Notes under the pieces: model-generated
What the model was told of the DNA's origin: nothing
Seen by the model: only the letters and a program-made list of their open reading frames with translations
The model's database searches: none
Origin: Streptomyces morookaense
GTDB taxonomy: Bacteria > Actinomycetota > Actinomycetes > Streptomycetales > Streptomycetaceae
Length of the DNA: 64,000 nucleotides
Assembly: GCF_013030945.1 (NCBI RefSeq)
Contig: NZ_JABBXF010000056.1
Span: 24,731 to 88,730, forward strand
Reading direction: 5' to 3'
Shown: positions 16,350 through 24,152 of the stretch, in pieces
Layout: the number at the start of each line of letters is the position of its first letter
Numbering within the stretch: position 1 is the stretch's first letter
Position numbers and translations under genes: made by a program

Positions 16350-17114
16350 ATGACCGAAAAAGTGAGATTCCGGAGCATCGTCGGCCCCGAACTGGCCGGA
16401 GCAATCGACCTGCCAGACGGCGAGATCCGAGGCTGGGGGATCTTCGTGCACGGATTCACACTCGGCAAGGACTCGCCGGCAGCCTCGCGCGTCAGCAAGC
16501 AGCTGGCACGCGAGGGGATCGGAATGCTGCGTTACGACAACCTCGGGATCGGGGACTCCGACGGCGACTGGGGGGACGGCTCCTTCACCGTCAAGGTCCA
16601 GGACACGCTCCGTGCGGCAGCCCTGATGGCGGAGCGGGGAACGCCGGCAGACCTACTGGTGGGACACTCATGGGGCGGCGCTGCGGCCCTCGCCGCCGCG
16701 GCTGAGGCAACCGGCATCCGCGCGCTCGCCACGATCGGGGCGCCGGCCGAGCCCAGCCACGTCGAGCGACAGTACGACGCGGTCATGGACCGCGTTCTCA
16801 GCGAAGGGTCGCACGAGTGGTTCGTCGGCGGGAGGACCCTGGTCCTCAAGCGCGCCTTCGTCGAAGACGTCCGCCATGCTCACCTGCGTGATCGGATACG
16901 CGAGTTGACCCTGCCGCTACTCGTCCTGCATTCGCCTACCGACCACACCGTCGACATCGCCAACGCCGGGGAGATCTTCCGCGAGGCTCGACACCCGCGA
17001 AGCTTCGTCGCGCTCGAAGGAGCAGACCATCTCCTGACCGCACGAGGACAAGCGCAGCGAGCCGCCCACATCATCAGCGCCTGGGCCGACCCGTACATGT
17101 CCACCCCCTCGTAG
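16350..17114 (+). CDS. Alpha/beta hydrolase (serine aminopeptidase/OsmC-associated type)
   Basis: A 254-residue alpha/beta hydrolase with an intact triad. IFVHGFTLGKDS carries the oxyanion strand, GHSWGG the nucleophile Ser, SPTDHTVD the Asp and GADHLL the His. YDNLGIGDSDGD matches the BAAT/serine-aminopeptidase subgroup often found fused to or beside OsmC proteins; none is seen here. No signal peptide. The ribosome site before the ATG is weak. It lies 107 bases after the GltB-like gene on the same strand and may be co-transcribed. Confidence 0.82.
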   Translation: MTEKVRFRSIVGPELAGAIDLPDGEIRGWGIFVHGFTLGKDSPAASRVSKQLAREGIGMLRYDNLGIGDSDGDWGDGSFTVKVQDTLRAAALMAERGTPADLLVGHSWGGAAALAAAAEATGIRALATIGAPAEPSHVERQYDAVMDRVLSEGSHEWFVGGRTLVLKRAFVEDVRHAHLRDRIRELTLPLLVLHSPTDHTVDIANAGEIFREARHPRSFVALEGADHLLTARGQAQRAAHIISAWADPYMSTPS

Positions 17115-17450
17115 GGGCCCCAGGGAGTGCTTTTGGGCCCTGCCCGCCCGCCACCACGGCACTTCACCCATCGGCACCATCACCGCCCCCCGACACCGCC
17201 GGGCCCGTCGGCTGAAGCGCCGCGCGGGCCCACGCAAACAGGAACCGGGTGCCCTGCTCTTTGTGGCCGGCGTGGTCGGTGCCGTCGAGAGCGAAGTAGC
17301 GTATGCAGGCCGCACGCCGACGGGGCCTTGGTTCCCGGTCGGGGTCCTTGTGCCGTCCACCCCGCCCGGCCCGCTGCCGGCCGGGGTGTGGCCGGAGACT
17401 TCACGGTCCGACCCAACTGGGAGCCGAAGGATCTGGACCAATACCGGGAA
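17115..17450. other. Intergenic region with no recognised gene
   Basis: 336 bases between the convergent hydrolase and desaturase genes. The minus strand at about 17180-17330 can be read as IRYFALDGTDHAGHKEQGTR and onward to a stop. That looks like a protein fragment, but no start or family could be assigned, so I do not call a gene. Confidence 0.3.
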
Positions 17451-18569
17451 TCAGGCCGCGACGAGCTCCTGCTCGCGGTCCGGCGTCTTGACCTTGGGCT
17501 TCTTGTTCGGCAGCGAGAGCCGGAAGACCTTGTGCCAGGCGGAGAACACCTGCTTGGGCAGCGGCCCGGTGACGTACTCCAGCTCGTACTTTTCGAACAG
17601 CGCGCGCACCTTCACCGCGACCTCGGCGTACCGGTTGCTCGGCAGGTCCGGGAACAGGTGGTGCTCGATCTGGTGCGACAGGTTGCCGGTCATGAAGTGC
17701 ATGGCCCTGCTGCCGCTGATGTTCGCCGAGCCCATCATCTGGCGCAGGTACCACTGGCCGCGGGTCTCGTCCTTGATCGAGCGGCGCTCGAAGACCTGTA
17801 CGCCTTCGGGGAAGTGCCCGCACATGATCACCGAGTGGGACCAGATGTTGCGGACCAGGTTGGCGGTGAACGTGGCGGCGAGCGTGGGGAGGAACGACGG
17901 GCCCGACAGCAACGGGTGGATCACGTAGTCCTTGAGCACCTGCTTGCGGATCTTGCGGCCCACGGCCTTGGCCCGCGCGCGGAACTCCGGGTCCTTGCGG
18001 CGGCGCTTGTGCAGGTTCTTGCCGAGCTCCAGGTCGTACGCCGCGATGCCGTACTCGAAGAAGCAGGCGTTGATGAAGTTCCACAGCGGCTGGCCGAGGT
18101 GGAACGGGTGCCACTTCTGGTCCTCGTCGACGCGCATGATGCCGTAGCCGAGGTCGTTGTCCTTGCCGATCACGTTGGTGTACGTGTGGTGCAGCTCGTT
18201 GTGCGAGTGTTTCCACTGATCGGACGGCGAGACGTGATCCCACTCCCAGGTGGTGGAGTGGATCTTCGGGTCCCGCATCCAGTCCCACTGGCCGTGCAGG
18301 ACGTTGTGGCCGATCTCCATATTGTCCATGATCTTCGCCACGGACAGGCCGGCGGTGCCGAGCAGCCACGCGGGCGGGAAGATCGAGAACAGCAGCACGC
18401 CCCTGCTGACCAGCTCGAGCTTGCGCTGCGCCGAGATGACCTTACGGATGTAGGCGGCGTCTTTCTCGCCGCGGCTGGCGAGCACCTCGTCGCGGATCGC
18501 GTCCAGCTCGCGGCCAAGCTCCTCGATCTGCTCCGCGGTCAGGTGGGCGGTGGGGTCGATGGCGGTCAA
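17451..18569 (-). CDS. Membrane acyl-lipid/acyl-CoA fatty acid desaturase
   Basis: A 372-residue di-iron membrane desaturase introducing a double bond into fatty acyl chains. The three histidine boxes are intact: HNVLH (88-92), HNELHH (123-128) and HQIEHH (near 300, followed by LFPDLPSNRY). The start is TTG at 18569 with TAGGAG just upstream. It begins eight bases after the stop of the reductase gene, which is its electron donor. The pairing matches the mycobacterial DesA3/Rv3230c system, where reductase and desaturase form a stearoyl desaturase. Expression is probably governed by the divergent PucR-family gene. Confidence 0.92.
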   Translation of the reverse strand: MTAIDPTAHLTAEQIEELGRELDAIRDEVLASRGEKDAAYIRKVISAQRKLELVSRGVLLFSIFPPAWLLGTAGLSVAKIMDNMEIGHNVLHGQWDWMRDPKIHSTTWEWDHVSPSDQWKHSHNELHHTYTNVIGKDNDLGYGIMRVDEDQKWHPFHLGQPLWNFINACFFEYGIAAYDLELGKNLHKRRRKDPEFRARAKAVGRKIRKQVLKDYVIHPLLSGPSFLPTLAATFTANLVRNIWSHSVIMCGHFPEGVQVFERRSIKDETRGQWYLRQMMGSANISGSRAMHFMTGNLSHQIEHHLFPDLPSNRYAEVAVKVRALFEKYELEYVTGPLPKQVFSAWHKVFRLSLPNKKPKVKTPDREQELVAA

Positions 18570-18576
18570 GGTGCTC

Positions 18577-19632
18577 CTACCGTTCGATGTCGCAGGGGCC
18601 CGCAGCGGCGGACACGCAGGTCTGGATGAGGACCCCGGGCTCGGCCTCGGTGATCTCGCCGGTGCGCAGGTCGCGGACGGCGCCCGCCTTGAGCGGTGTG
18701 ACGCAGCCGAAGCAGATGCCCATGCGGCACCCGGAGAGCATGAGCACGCCGGCCTCCTCGCCGATGTCCAGCAACGGCGTGGCGCCGTCCGCGTCGACGG
18801 TCTTGCCGGTGGCGCTGAACGTGACCTCGCCGCCGTCGCCTGCGACAACGGTGCTGGGGCGGAAGCGTTCGGTGTGCAGGCGCTCTTGGACGCCGTGCCC
18901 GGTCCAGTGCTCTTCGGCGGCGTCGAGCAGGCCCGCGGGCCCGCAAGCCCAGGTCTCGCGCTCGGCCCAGTCGGGCACAAGTTCGTCGAGACGGGCGATG
19001 TCGAGCATGCCGTCTGTGTCGGTGTGCACCTCGGTGAGGCGCAGCTTCTTGTCGGCGACCAGGTCGTGCAGTTCGTTGCGGAAGATCACGTCTTGCGGCT
19101 GTGGCGCGCAGTGGACCATGACGACGTCGTCGAGCTCGGTCTCGCGCAGCATGCCCATCACGGGCGTGATGCCGCTGCCGGCCGTCAGGTAGAGCACCTT
19201 GGCGGGCTTGGCCTGCGGCAGTACGAAGTCACCGGTCGCCTGGTCGAGCTGGATCAGTGTGCCCGGTGTCGCCCTGCGGACCAGGTGGTTGCTGACCTTG
19301 CCGTCCGGGATCGCCTTTACGGTGATCGTGACGCGGCCGTCCTGGCGGTTTGACGGCGAGGTGATGGAGTAGGCACGCCACAGGCGCCTCCCATCGACAT
19401 CGACCCCGATCCGCACATACTGTCCGGCTGTGTGACCGCGCCAGCCCCGTCCCGGCCTGATCACGATGGTCGCGGCGTCACCCGTCTCGGGGTGCACGGC
19501 CTCGATGCGTCCGCGCAGGTCAGCGCCCGCCCGCAGCGGGCTGACCAGGTCGAGGTAGTCCGACGGCAGCAGCGGCGTCGTGACCATCTCCAGCAGTTTC
19601 CACGCCCTGCTACGGAGGGCTGCACTCGTCAT
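18577..19632 (-). CDS. Ferredoxin-NADP-type oxidoreductase with C-terminal 2Fe-2S domain (desaturase electron donor)
   Basis: A 351-residue flavoprotein reductase. RAYS (86-89) binds FAD, GSGITPVMGM (near 152-161) begins the NAD(P) domain, and ACGP near 229 ends it. The C-terminal ferredoxin domain has the plant-type ligands C302, C307, C310 and C339 (GCRMGICFGC...QTC). It passes NAD(P)H electrons to the desaturase encoded immediately downstream. ATG start at 19632. First gene of the two-gene minus-strand operon. Confidence 0.93.
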   Translation of the reverse strand: MTSAALRSRAWKLLEMVTTPLLPSDYLDLVSPLRAGADLRGRIEAVHPETGDAATIVIRPGRGWRGHTAGQYVRIGVDVDGRRLWRAYSITSPSNRQDGRVTITVKAIPDGKVSNHLVRRATPGTLIQLDQATGDFVLPQAKPAKVLYLTAGSGITPVMGMLRETELDDVVMVHCAPQPQDVIFRNELHDLVADKKLRLTEVHTDTDGMLDIARLDELVPDWAERETWACGPAGLLDAAEEHWTGHGVQERLHTERFRPSTVVAGDGGEVTFSATGKTVDADGATPLLDIGEEAGVLMLSGCRMGICFGCVTPLKAGAVRDLRTGEITEAEPGVLIQTCVSAAAGPCDIER

Positions 19633-19698
19633 GACCCAAGCTTGCTGTGCCTCAAGGCGTAAAGTCCTGACCGCAGGATGTAAATCTGGTCGGCCGAA

Positions 19699-19715
19699 TT
19701 GTTCGCAGGGAACAA
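19699..19715. promoter_or_regulatory. Candidate operator between the PucR and reductase genes
   Basis: TTGTTC (19699-19704), five bases, and GAACAA (19710-19715) form a perfect inverted repeat. It ends four bases before the regulator ATG at 19720 and overlaps its AGGGA ribosome site, which would allow autorepression. Confidence 0.5.
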
Positions 19716-19719
19716 AAAT

Positions 19720-20859
19720 ATGAGCCATGCAATCCGGAGGGCCAGCGAACTGGCCCTGGATGAGACGACGGTCACCGCACTTCGGGCCGCGCTGAAGACC
19801 ACCGCCGACGAGGTCGTCCAGGCGATCATCGACGAGGTCCCTCCCTACGCCAACGCCCTCTCGGGCCGCATGGGTGGCACCATCCGCCGAGCCGTCCGCA
19901 CCGCCCTGGGGCACTACCTGGACCTCGCGAGCGGGAACGCCACAGGCGGCGACGCCGGTGACGCGGCCTACGAGCTGGGCCGCGGCGAGGTGCGCGACGG
20001 CCGTTCGATGGACGCCCTGCTCAGCGCCTACCGTGTCGGCGCCCGCGTGGCCTGGCGATGCCTGGCAGCGGGTGCCGTACCCGCAGGTCTGCCCGCCGCC
20101 GAAGTCGCCAAGTTCGCCGAGCTGACCTTCGCCTACATCGACGAGCTCTCCGCCGCCAGCGCCGCGGGCCACGCCGACGAACTGGCCGCCCGGGGCCGGG
20201 CCCACGAGCGCCACCTGGAACAACTGGCCCGCGATATCCTCGCCGGCGCGAACCCGGATGTGCTGCTGGCCTCTGTTCAACGGGCCGGGTGGCAGCCTCC
20301 GGTTTCGCTGACCGCGGTCCTGCTGCCCGCCGACCAGGCCCGGCCTGCCTACCGCGCGCTCGACCCGAGCACCCTCGTCCTGGACGATCTGCCGGACGCC
20401 ACCGGTGTGCTGCTCGTCCCCGACGCCGACCGGTCACTTCTCCTGCGGCAGCTGACCGACCGCACGGCCGTGGTCGGCCCGGCCCGGCCATGGACTCGTG
20501 CGTCCGCCTCGTACGCCCGAGCCGTGCGTGCGCGCTCCCTCTCTCCTGATATCCGCGACACCGAGGAGCACCTGCCCGAGCTGGTGCTGAGCGCCGACGT
20601 GGATGCGTTCGCAGACCTGCGCGCCCGAGCCCTCGCACCGTTGCGGACCTTGCCTGTCGCGACCGCACAGCGGCTGGAGGAGACGTTGCGGGTGTGGCTG
20701 CTGCACCAGGGCAGGCGGGAGGAGGTGGCGGCGGAGTTGTTCGTCCATCCCCAGACAGTCCGGTACCGGATGTCGCAGCTGCGGGAGCTGTTTCCGGATC
20801 TCGCCTCGCCGCACCGGGTCCTTGAGCTGACGCTGGCGGTGGGTCTTCGGGCCGGCTGA
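19720..20859 (+). CDS. PucR/CdaR family transcriptional regulator
   Basis: A 379-residue regulator. The N-terminal half is an all-helical sensor-type region (RsbRD-like, rich in Ala and Leu). The C-terminus is the PucR-type HTH (VAAELFVHPQTVRYRMSQLRELF). It starts at ATG 19720 with AGGGA upstream and an inverted repeat overlapping it. The gene is divergent from the reductase-desaturase operon by 87 bases, so control of membrane fatty-acid unsaturation is the likely role. Downstream lies decayed DNA. Confidence 0.85.
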   Translation: MSHAIRRASELALDETTVTALRAALKTTADEVVQAIIDEVPPYANALSGRMGGTIRRAVRTALGHYLDLASGNATGGDAGDAAYELGRGEVRDGRSMDALLSAYRVGARVAWRCLAAGAVPAGLPAAEVAKFAELTFAYIDELSAASAAGHADELAARGRAHERHLEQLARDILAGANPDVLLASVQRAGWQPPVSLTAVLLPADQARPAYRALDPSTLVLDDLPDATGVLLVPDADRSLLLRQLTDRTAVVGPARPWTRASASYARAVRARSLSPDIRDTEEHLPELVLSADVDAFADLRARALAPLRTLPVATAQRLEETLRVWLLHQGRREEVAAELFVHPQTVRYRMSQLRELFPDLASPHRVLELTLAVGLRAG

Positions 20860-20912
20860 CGTGTACCGCCTGCCTCAGTCCTGCCGGTGGCCACGCAGGA
20901 CGAAAAGGGAGC

Positions 20913-21155
20913 GGACCTGGCGAAGCCGGTCTCCCAGTCGGTGTCGGTCATCTCCCGCCCGGCGGGGGTGAACCAGACGATGTCCTTGTTCTCGGTATGG
21001 GTGTCGTCCGAGGTGCGCCCCTTGAAGAACCGCCGTCGGCGGAAGACCGGATGATCGCGGCGCAGGGTGATCAACTTGCGGGTGAAGTCCAGGAGTTCAC
21101 CGGCTTGGGTGACATCGGTCCAGTCCATCCAGGTCAGTTCGTTGTCCTGGCAGTA
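20913..21155 (-). pseudogene. glgX: Remnant of glycogen debranching enzyme GlgX
   Basis: An 81-codon stretch reads YCQDNELTWMDW, then LLDFTRKLITLRRDHPVFRR and FFKG...DIVWFTPAGREM. This is the C-terminal part of the catalytic domain of GlgX-type isoamylases. Just after GFARS the frame breaks; the neighbouring frame continues as RSLFVLRGH, like the next family strand. No upstream part of the gene exists nearby, so it is a fragment. Confidence 0.75.
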
Positions 21156-21180
21156 GGTCGGCACGGGACTTCGCGACCGG

Positions 21181-21420
21181 ATCAAGATCGGGGCCGGCGG
21201 CAAGATCGCCACCGGGGCCGACCTGGTCAAACGCCTGGTGCAGGGCGCCGATTACGGCAACTCCGCGCGGGCGATGATGTTCGCGCCCGGCTGCATCCGG
21301 GGCCCAGCGGTGCCATACCAACACTTGCCCCAAACCGGTGTCACCGCCCAGGCTGCTCCCCGAGCCGCCCGCCGACTGGGAGGCCGCCGACCCGGACCGC
21401 TTCAACGTCTGAGCCGTGGC
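21181..21420 (+). pseudogene. Frameshifted remnant of a second GltB-like FMN protein
   Basis: The plus strand reads IKIGAGGKIATGADLVKRLV, then QGADYGNSARAMMFAPGC, matching the end of the glutamate synthase FMN barrel. Past the first Cys the frame is lost by an extra G in a GGGG run near 21300. Restoring it gives CIRAQRCHTNTC, the exact C-x5-C-x4-C 3Fe-4S motif, after which a second slip occurs in CCCCAAACC. A last shift leaves DWEAADPDRFNV before a TGA. It shows that a second copy of this gene class decayed here. Confidence 0.7.
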
Positions 21421-21472
21421 CGCGACTTGTCGCTTGTGAACCGTGAACCGGAGCTGTAACCGGAGGACTTCC

Positions 21473-21650
21473 ATGGCCCGGTCCGTCGCCGGTACCGCCG
21501 ACCTCGCGTACCCGTCCCGTGCGATCCGCGCCTCCCTGCGCCGCCGGCCGATCCCGCACGCGACCCCGGAGAAGCGCGACCAGGCCGGCTCGGCCGAACC
21601 GGTCACCGACCCGCAGCGACACCTCCTCCGGCTCCCTCGCCCGGACATCC
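21473..21650 (+). pseudogene. IS5-family transposase remnant
   Basis: The frame MARSVAGTADLAYPSRAIRA followed by SLRRRPIPHATPEKRDQAG matches the segment of IS5-group transposases in which a D-x-A-Y-x-S-R block is followed by LRRRGI-x-H-x-I-PEK-x-DQ. Only this short part remains, and no terminal inverted repeats were found. It is a trace of an insertion that may have caused the surrounding decay. Confidence 0.55.
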
Positions 21651-21848
21651 GGCCGTACATCGTCTTGCCTGATTCAGCACAACAGCGATCACGCGCCGCC
21701 GGTCACGGACTTCAGCAACATGACGCCCCGTCAGCTCGCTAGGCCCACAAACAGCTGTGACCTCCAGAAACGGGGGAACTGTAGCTGGAGTACCAGGAGC
21801 CTAAGAGTGGTATGCCCGCTCCTCCCCGATTGCCGGCGCCCGGCATGC
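21651..21848. other. Intergenic region, nothing recognised
   Basis: About 200 bases downstream of the transposase remnant. No gene-like frame or family match was seen. A short inverted pair around CAGCTGTGAC and GTAGCTGGAG could be an insertion-sequence edge, but this is weak. Confidence 0.3.
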
Positions 21849-21886
21849 GTATGGGGCCCGGCCGTCAGCTCGGCCGGGCCCCATAC
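21849..21886 (-). terminator. Strong terminator hairpin
   Basis: GTATGGGGCCCGGCCG (21849-21864) and CGGCCGGGCCCCATAC (21871-21886) form a perfect 16-bp stem with a six-base loop. It lies 28 bases beyond the stop of the minus-strand hydrophobic-protein gene. Confidence 0.9.
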
Positions 21887-21913
21887 GGGCTGCGGGGGTA
21901 AGTGGCCGTCAGA

Positions 21914-22084
21914 TCACCATCGATACCAGCGGCCTCGGCCGCCACCGGCTGTGGTGGAGCGCATGACGAAGCCCAGGAGCCAGATCACCAGGACGGCGAC
22001 GGCGACCCACCAGAGAATTTTGATGGCGAAGCCGGCACCGAAAAGGATCAGTGCGAGCAGTAGAACGAGCAGCAAGGGTCCCAT
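21914..22084 (-). CDS. Small hydrophobic membrane protein
   Basis: A 56-residue protein made of two membrane helices (PLLLVLLLALILFGAGFAI and WWVAVAVLVIWLLGFV) and a Gly/Arg/Trp tail ending GRWYRW. Streptomycetes commonly encode such a hydrophobic protein. The ATG at 22084 has AGGAGG nine bases upstream; an ATG two codons earlier is too close to that site. It is divergent from a csbD gene, and both are typical of osmotic or general stress regulons. Confidence 0.75.
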   Translation of the reverse strand: MGPLLLVLLLALILFGAGFAIKILWWVAVAVLVIWLLGFVMRSTTAGGGRGRWYRW

Positions 22085-22247
22085 ACTCATCAACCTCCTG
22101 GCCGCACATATGCCCTGCCATTTCGACTTCATTCATTACCGGGAGCCGATGGTGAGTAGTGGTGGTGAACTGTGTTTGTGGGGGCGGGCTCGGGGCAGAT
22201 GCGGGTTACCGCGACAGCGGCACACGATCTATCGGAGGTGCTCTTCC

Positions 22248-22421
22248 ATGACTGCCGGCGAGAAGGTCAAGGCGAAGACCGACCAGGTCAAGGGCAAGCT
22301 GAAGGAAGCCCTGGGAAGGACCGTCGGCAATGAGCGCATGACCGCCGAGGGAGAGGTGGAAAGGCGCATGGGTGATGCCCGTGAGGCCAAGGAAAAGGTG
22401 AAGGACGCATTCAGGCCCTAA
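22248..22421 (+). CDS. CsbD family stress-response protein
   Basis: A 57-residue, highly charged protein in the CsbD family: VKAKTDQVKGKLKEALGR, then a repeat-like second half with REAKEKVKDAF. It is soluble and probably flexible. CsbD proteins are induced by general stress in many bacteria; the mechanism is unknown. GGAGGTG lies upstream of the ATG. GGGTTA at 22203-22208 resembles the -10 of a SigB-type promoter, but no matching -35 was found. Confidence 0.85.
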   Translation: MTAGEKVKAKTDQVKGKLKEALGRTVGNERMTAEGEVERRMGDAREAKEKVKDAFRP

Positions 22422-22454
22422 CGCCGCCTTCTCCTCCGAGAATTCGGCAGCGAC

Positions 22455-22502
22455 AAGGGGCCTGCTCGCCGCGAATGCAGCGTGAATACGGGCAGGCCCC
22501 TT
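22455..22502 (+). terminator. Terminator hairpin after csbD
   Basis: AAGGGGCCTGC (22455-22465) pairs with GCAGGCCCCTT (22492-22502), an 11-bp stem with a 26-base loop, 33 bases beyond the csbD stop. Confidence 0.65.
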
Positions 22503-22670
22503 CAGGGGTATCACCCAGGACCCGAATCGGAATACTGAATTCCGTCCCGTCGTCGGCGCGACCGGGCCGGCCGGGGTGCTGGGCAAGAGGCGCACGGGCC
22601 CCGCGCGCCATCGGGCGATCTGGCACATTGGCGCAGGACGAGGCGGACGTGGGGGGAGACCATCCGCGGC

Positions 22671-23522
22671 ATGGACAGTGCGGACAATCACAGGGCACGG
22701 TGGTGGGCGGCGCTGCGCAGGACGCCGGTGGCCATGTGGAACAACGACATCACGGACTGGGCTGCCGCGCTGACCTATTACGCGGTTTTGGCCTTGTTTC
22801 CGGTGCTGCTGGTGATCCTTTCGATCCTGGGTCTGACCATGCCCACGGCCAAGCCGGAGGTCATCGACCATATGGCGCAGGCCGCCCCGGCCGCGTCCCG
22901 CGCGCTGCTGCGCAGCACTTTGCGCCAGATGTCCGGCCAGACGTCAGCGGCATGGACGCTGCTCTTCCTCGGCGGGTCGGCGGCACTGTGGTCGGGATCC
23001 AGCTATCTGAGCGTCTTCCGCCGAGCATTGCACGCCATACACCGGACCAGTGCACATCGGCCGGTCTGGCGCACCGCGCCGCGCATCGTCGCCACGGCCC
23101 TGGTTCTGGTCCTGCTGCTTCTCACCTCCGCCCTGGCGTTGACCCTCACCGGCAGCCTGGCCCGCCGACTGGGCCGGGTACTGAATCTGGGCACCGCTCC
23201 GCAAACCGTCTGGGACGCCTTGCGGTGGCCGGTCGTGGCCGGCGTCGCCGTCGCCTTGGTGCTCGTCCTGTACCGTTCGGGCCCCGCGCCCTCCCGGCCG
23301 CTGCGGAAGATGGCGCCCGGCGGCGCACTGGCGGTAGTGCTCCTGCTGGCTGCCTCGCTGGGGCTCGCCGTCTACACCTCTCATGTCAGCACCTACAACC
23401 GTCTCTACGGTTCGCTGGGAGGCGTCGTGGTCTTCCTGATCTGGCTATGGCTGTCCAATCTGGCACTGCTGAGCGGCGCCCAGTTCAACGCGGAGTTGGC
23501 GCGGCCTGCGCAAGAGGGATGA
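22671..23522 (+). CDS. YihY/BrkB family inner-membrane protein
   Basis: A 283-residue integral membrane protein. About six hydrophobic segments are visible, and the family signatures TDWAAALTYYAVLALFPVLL near the N-terminus and YGSLGGVVVFLIWLWLSNLA near the C-terminus are intact. The family (formerly mis-called RNase BN) has unproven function. GGGGGAGACC lies upstream of the ATG. It stands alone, following the CsbD terminator and preceding a degraded zone. Confidence 0.88.
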   Translation: MDSADNHRARWWAALRRTPVAMWNNDITDWAAALTYYAVLALFPVLLVILSILGLTMPTAKPEVIDHMAQAAPAASRALLRSTLRQMSGQTSAAWTLLFLGGSAALWSGSSYLSVFRRALHAIHRTSAHRPVWRTAPRIVATALVLVLLLLTSALALTLTGSLARRLGRVLNLGTAPQTVWDALRWPVVAGVAVALVLVLYRSGPAPSRPLRKMAPGGALAVVLLLAASLGLAVYTSHVSTYNRLYGSLGGVVVFLIWLWLSNLALLSGAQFNAELARPAQEG

Positions 23523-23610
23523 CCGGTTCGGCTTCAGACCGTGTCCTGTCGGGGAGTTCGAGGAGCCGCGAAGATCAGCGCGATGAGACAGGTGAGGGAG
23601 GCGGAGAGGA

Positions 23611-24081
23611 TCACGAGACGCCTATGGGGGTGTGCGGGTGAAGGAGCTGGCGGTGTTCGGCGCCCAGGTCGGCGAAGTGGGCAATCAGGTCCGGGTTGTC
23701 GACGGCGGAGGGGGTGAGGACCTGCTCGGCGGGAGCGCCCTGGAGAACCCGTTTGACCGGGACCTCGAGTTTCTTGCCGGTCTTGGTGTGTGGGATGGCC
23801 GGCGCGGCGATCCGCACCCAGACGTCGTCGTGGGCCGGATCGACGGAGCCGTGGCGGTAGGTCAGCAGGCGGGCCGGGCCACTGGCAGCGAGGGAGCACA
23901 GACTGGTGGAGTCCATGCCGCCGGAGAGGCCGTCGCCGATGGTGCCGCCGTCGTGGATGCGCGCGGCGACCGCGGTGGTCAGCGCGTTGCGTACGGCGTC
24001 GGCGGCCTCGTCCAACGGCACTTCCGCAGGCGGTGGTTGCCAGCGGCGTACGGTCGTCGCGCCGCCGTGCGCGTCGAGTGC
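23611..24081 (-). pseudogene. Chimeric remnant: asparagine-synthase-like piece joined to acetoacetyl-CoA synthetase tail
   Basis: A minus-strand frame of about 156 codons. The first part (ALDAHGGATTVRRW to LSGGMDSTSLCSLA and LLTYRHGSVDPAHDD) resembles asparagine synthase B or lasso-peptide cyclases with the PP-loop SGGxDS. Near 23825 it changes to IAAPAIPHTKTGKKLEVPVK and RVLQGAP, the C-terminal domain of acetoacetyl-CoA synthetase with its catalytic Lys region. The two enzymes are unrelated, so a deletion has fused two gene fragments. No start codon belongs to it. The end of another hydrophobic frame (VILSASLTCLIALIF) follows it. Confidence 0.7.
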
Positions 24082-24152
24082 GATGCCCGAATGGCACGAC
24101 CTGATCGAGCAGTCCGGCTGGAACGACTGACGACTCCGGTTGCGCCGGTCCA

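Noticed and set aside
17180..17340. Possible protein fragment IRYFALDGTDHAGHKEQGTR on the minus strand
   Set aside because: Too short, no start codon or family match; recorded only as part of the intergenic region.
21473..21848. Intact insertion sequence
   Set aside because: Only a short transposase segment is recognisable; no matching terminal inverted repeats or target duplication could be located.
23611..24081. Lasso-peptide biosynthetic gene cluster
   Set aside because: Only a broken cyclase-like piece exists; no precursor, leader peptidase or RRE gene lies beside it.
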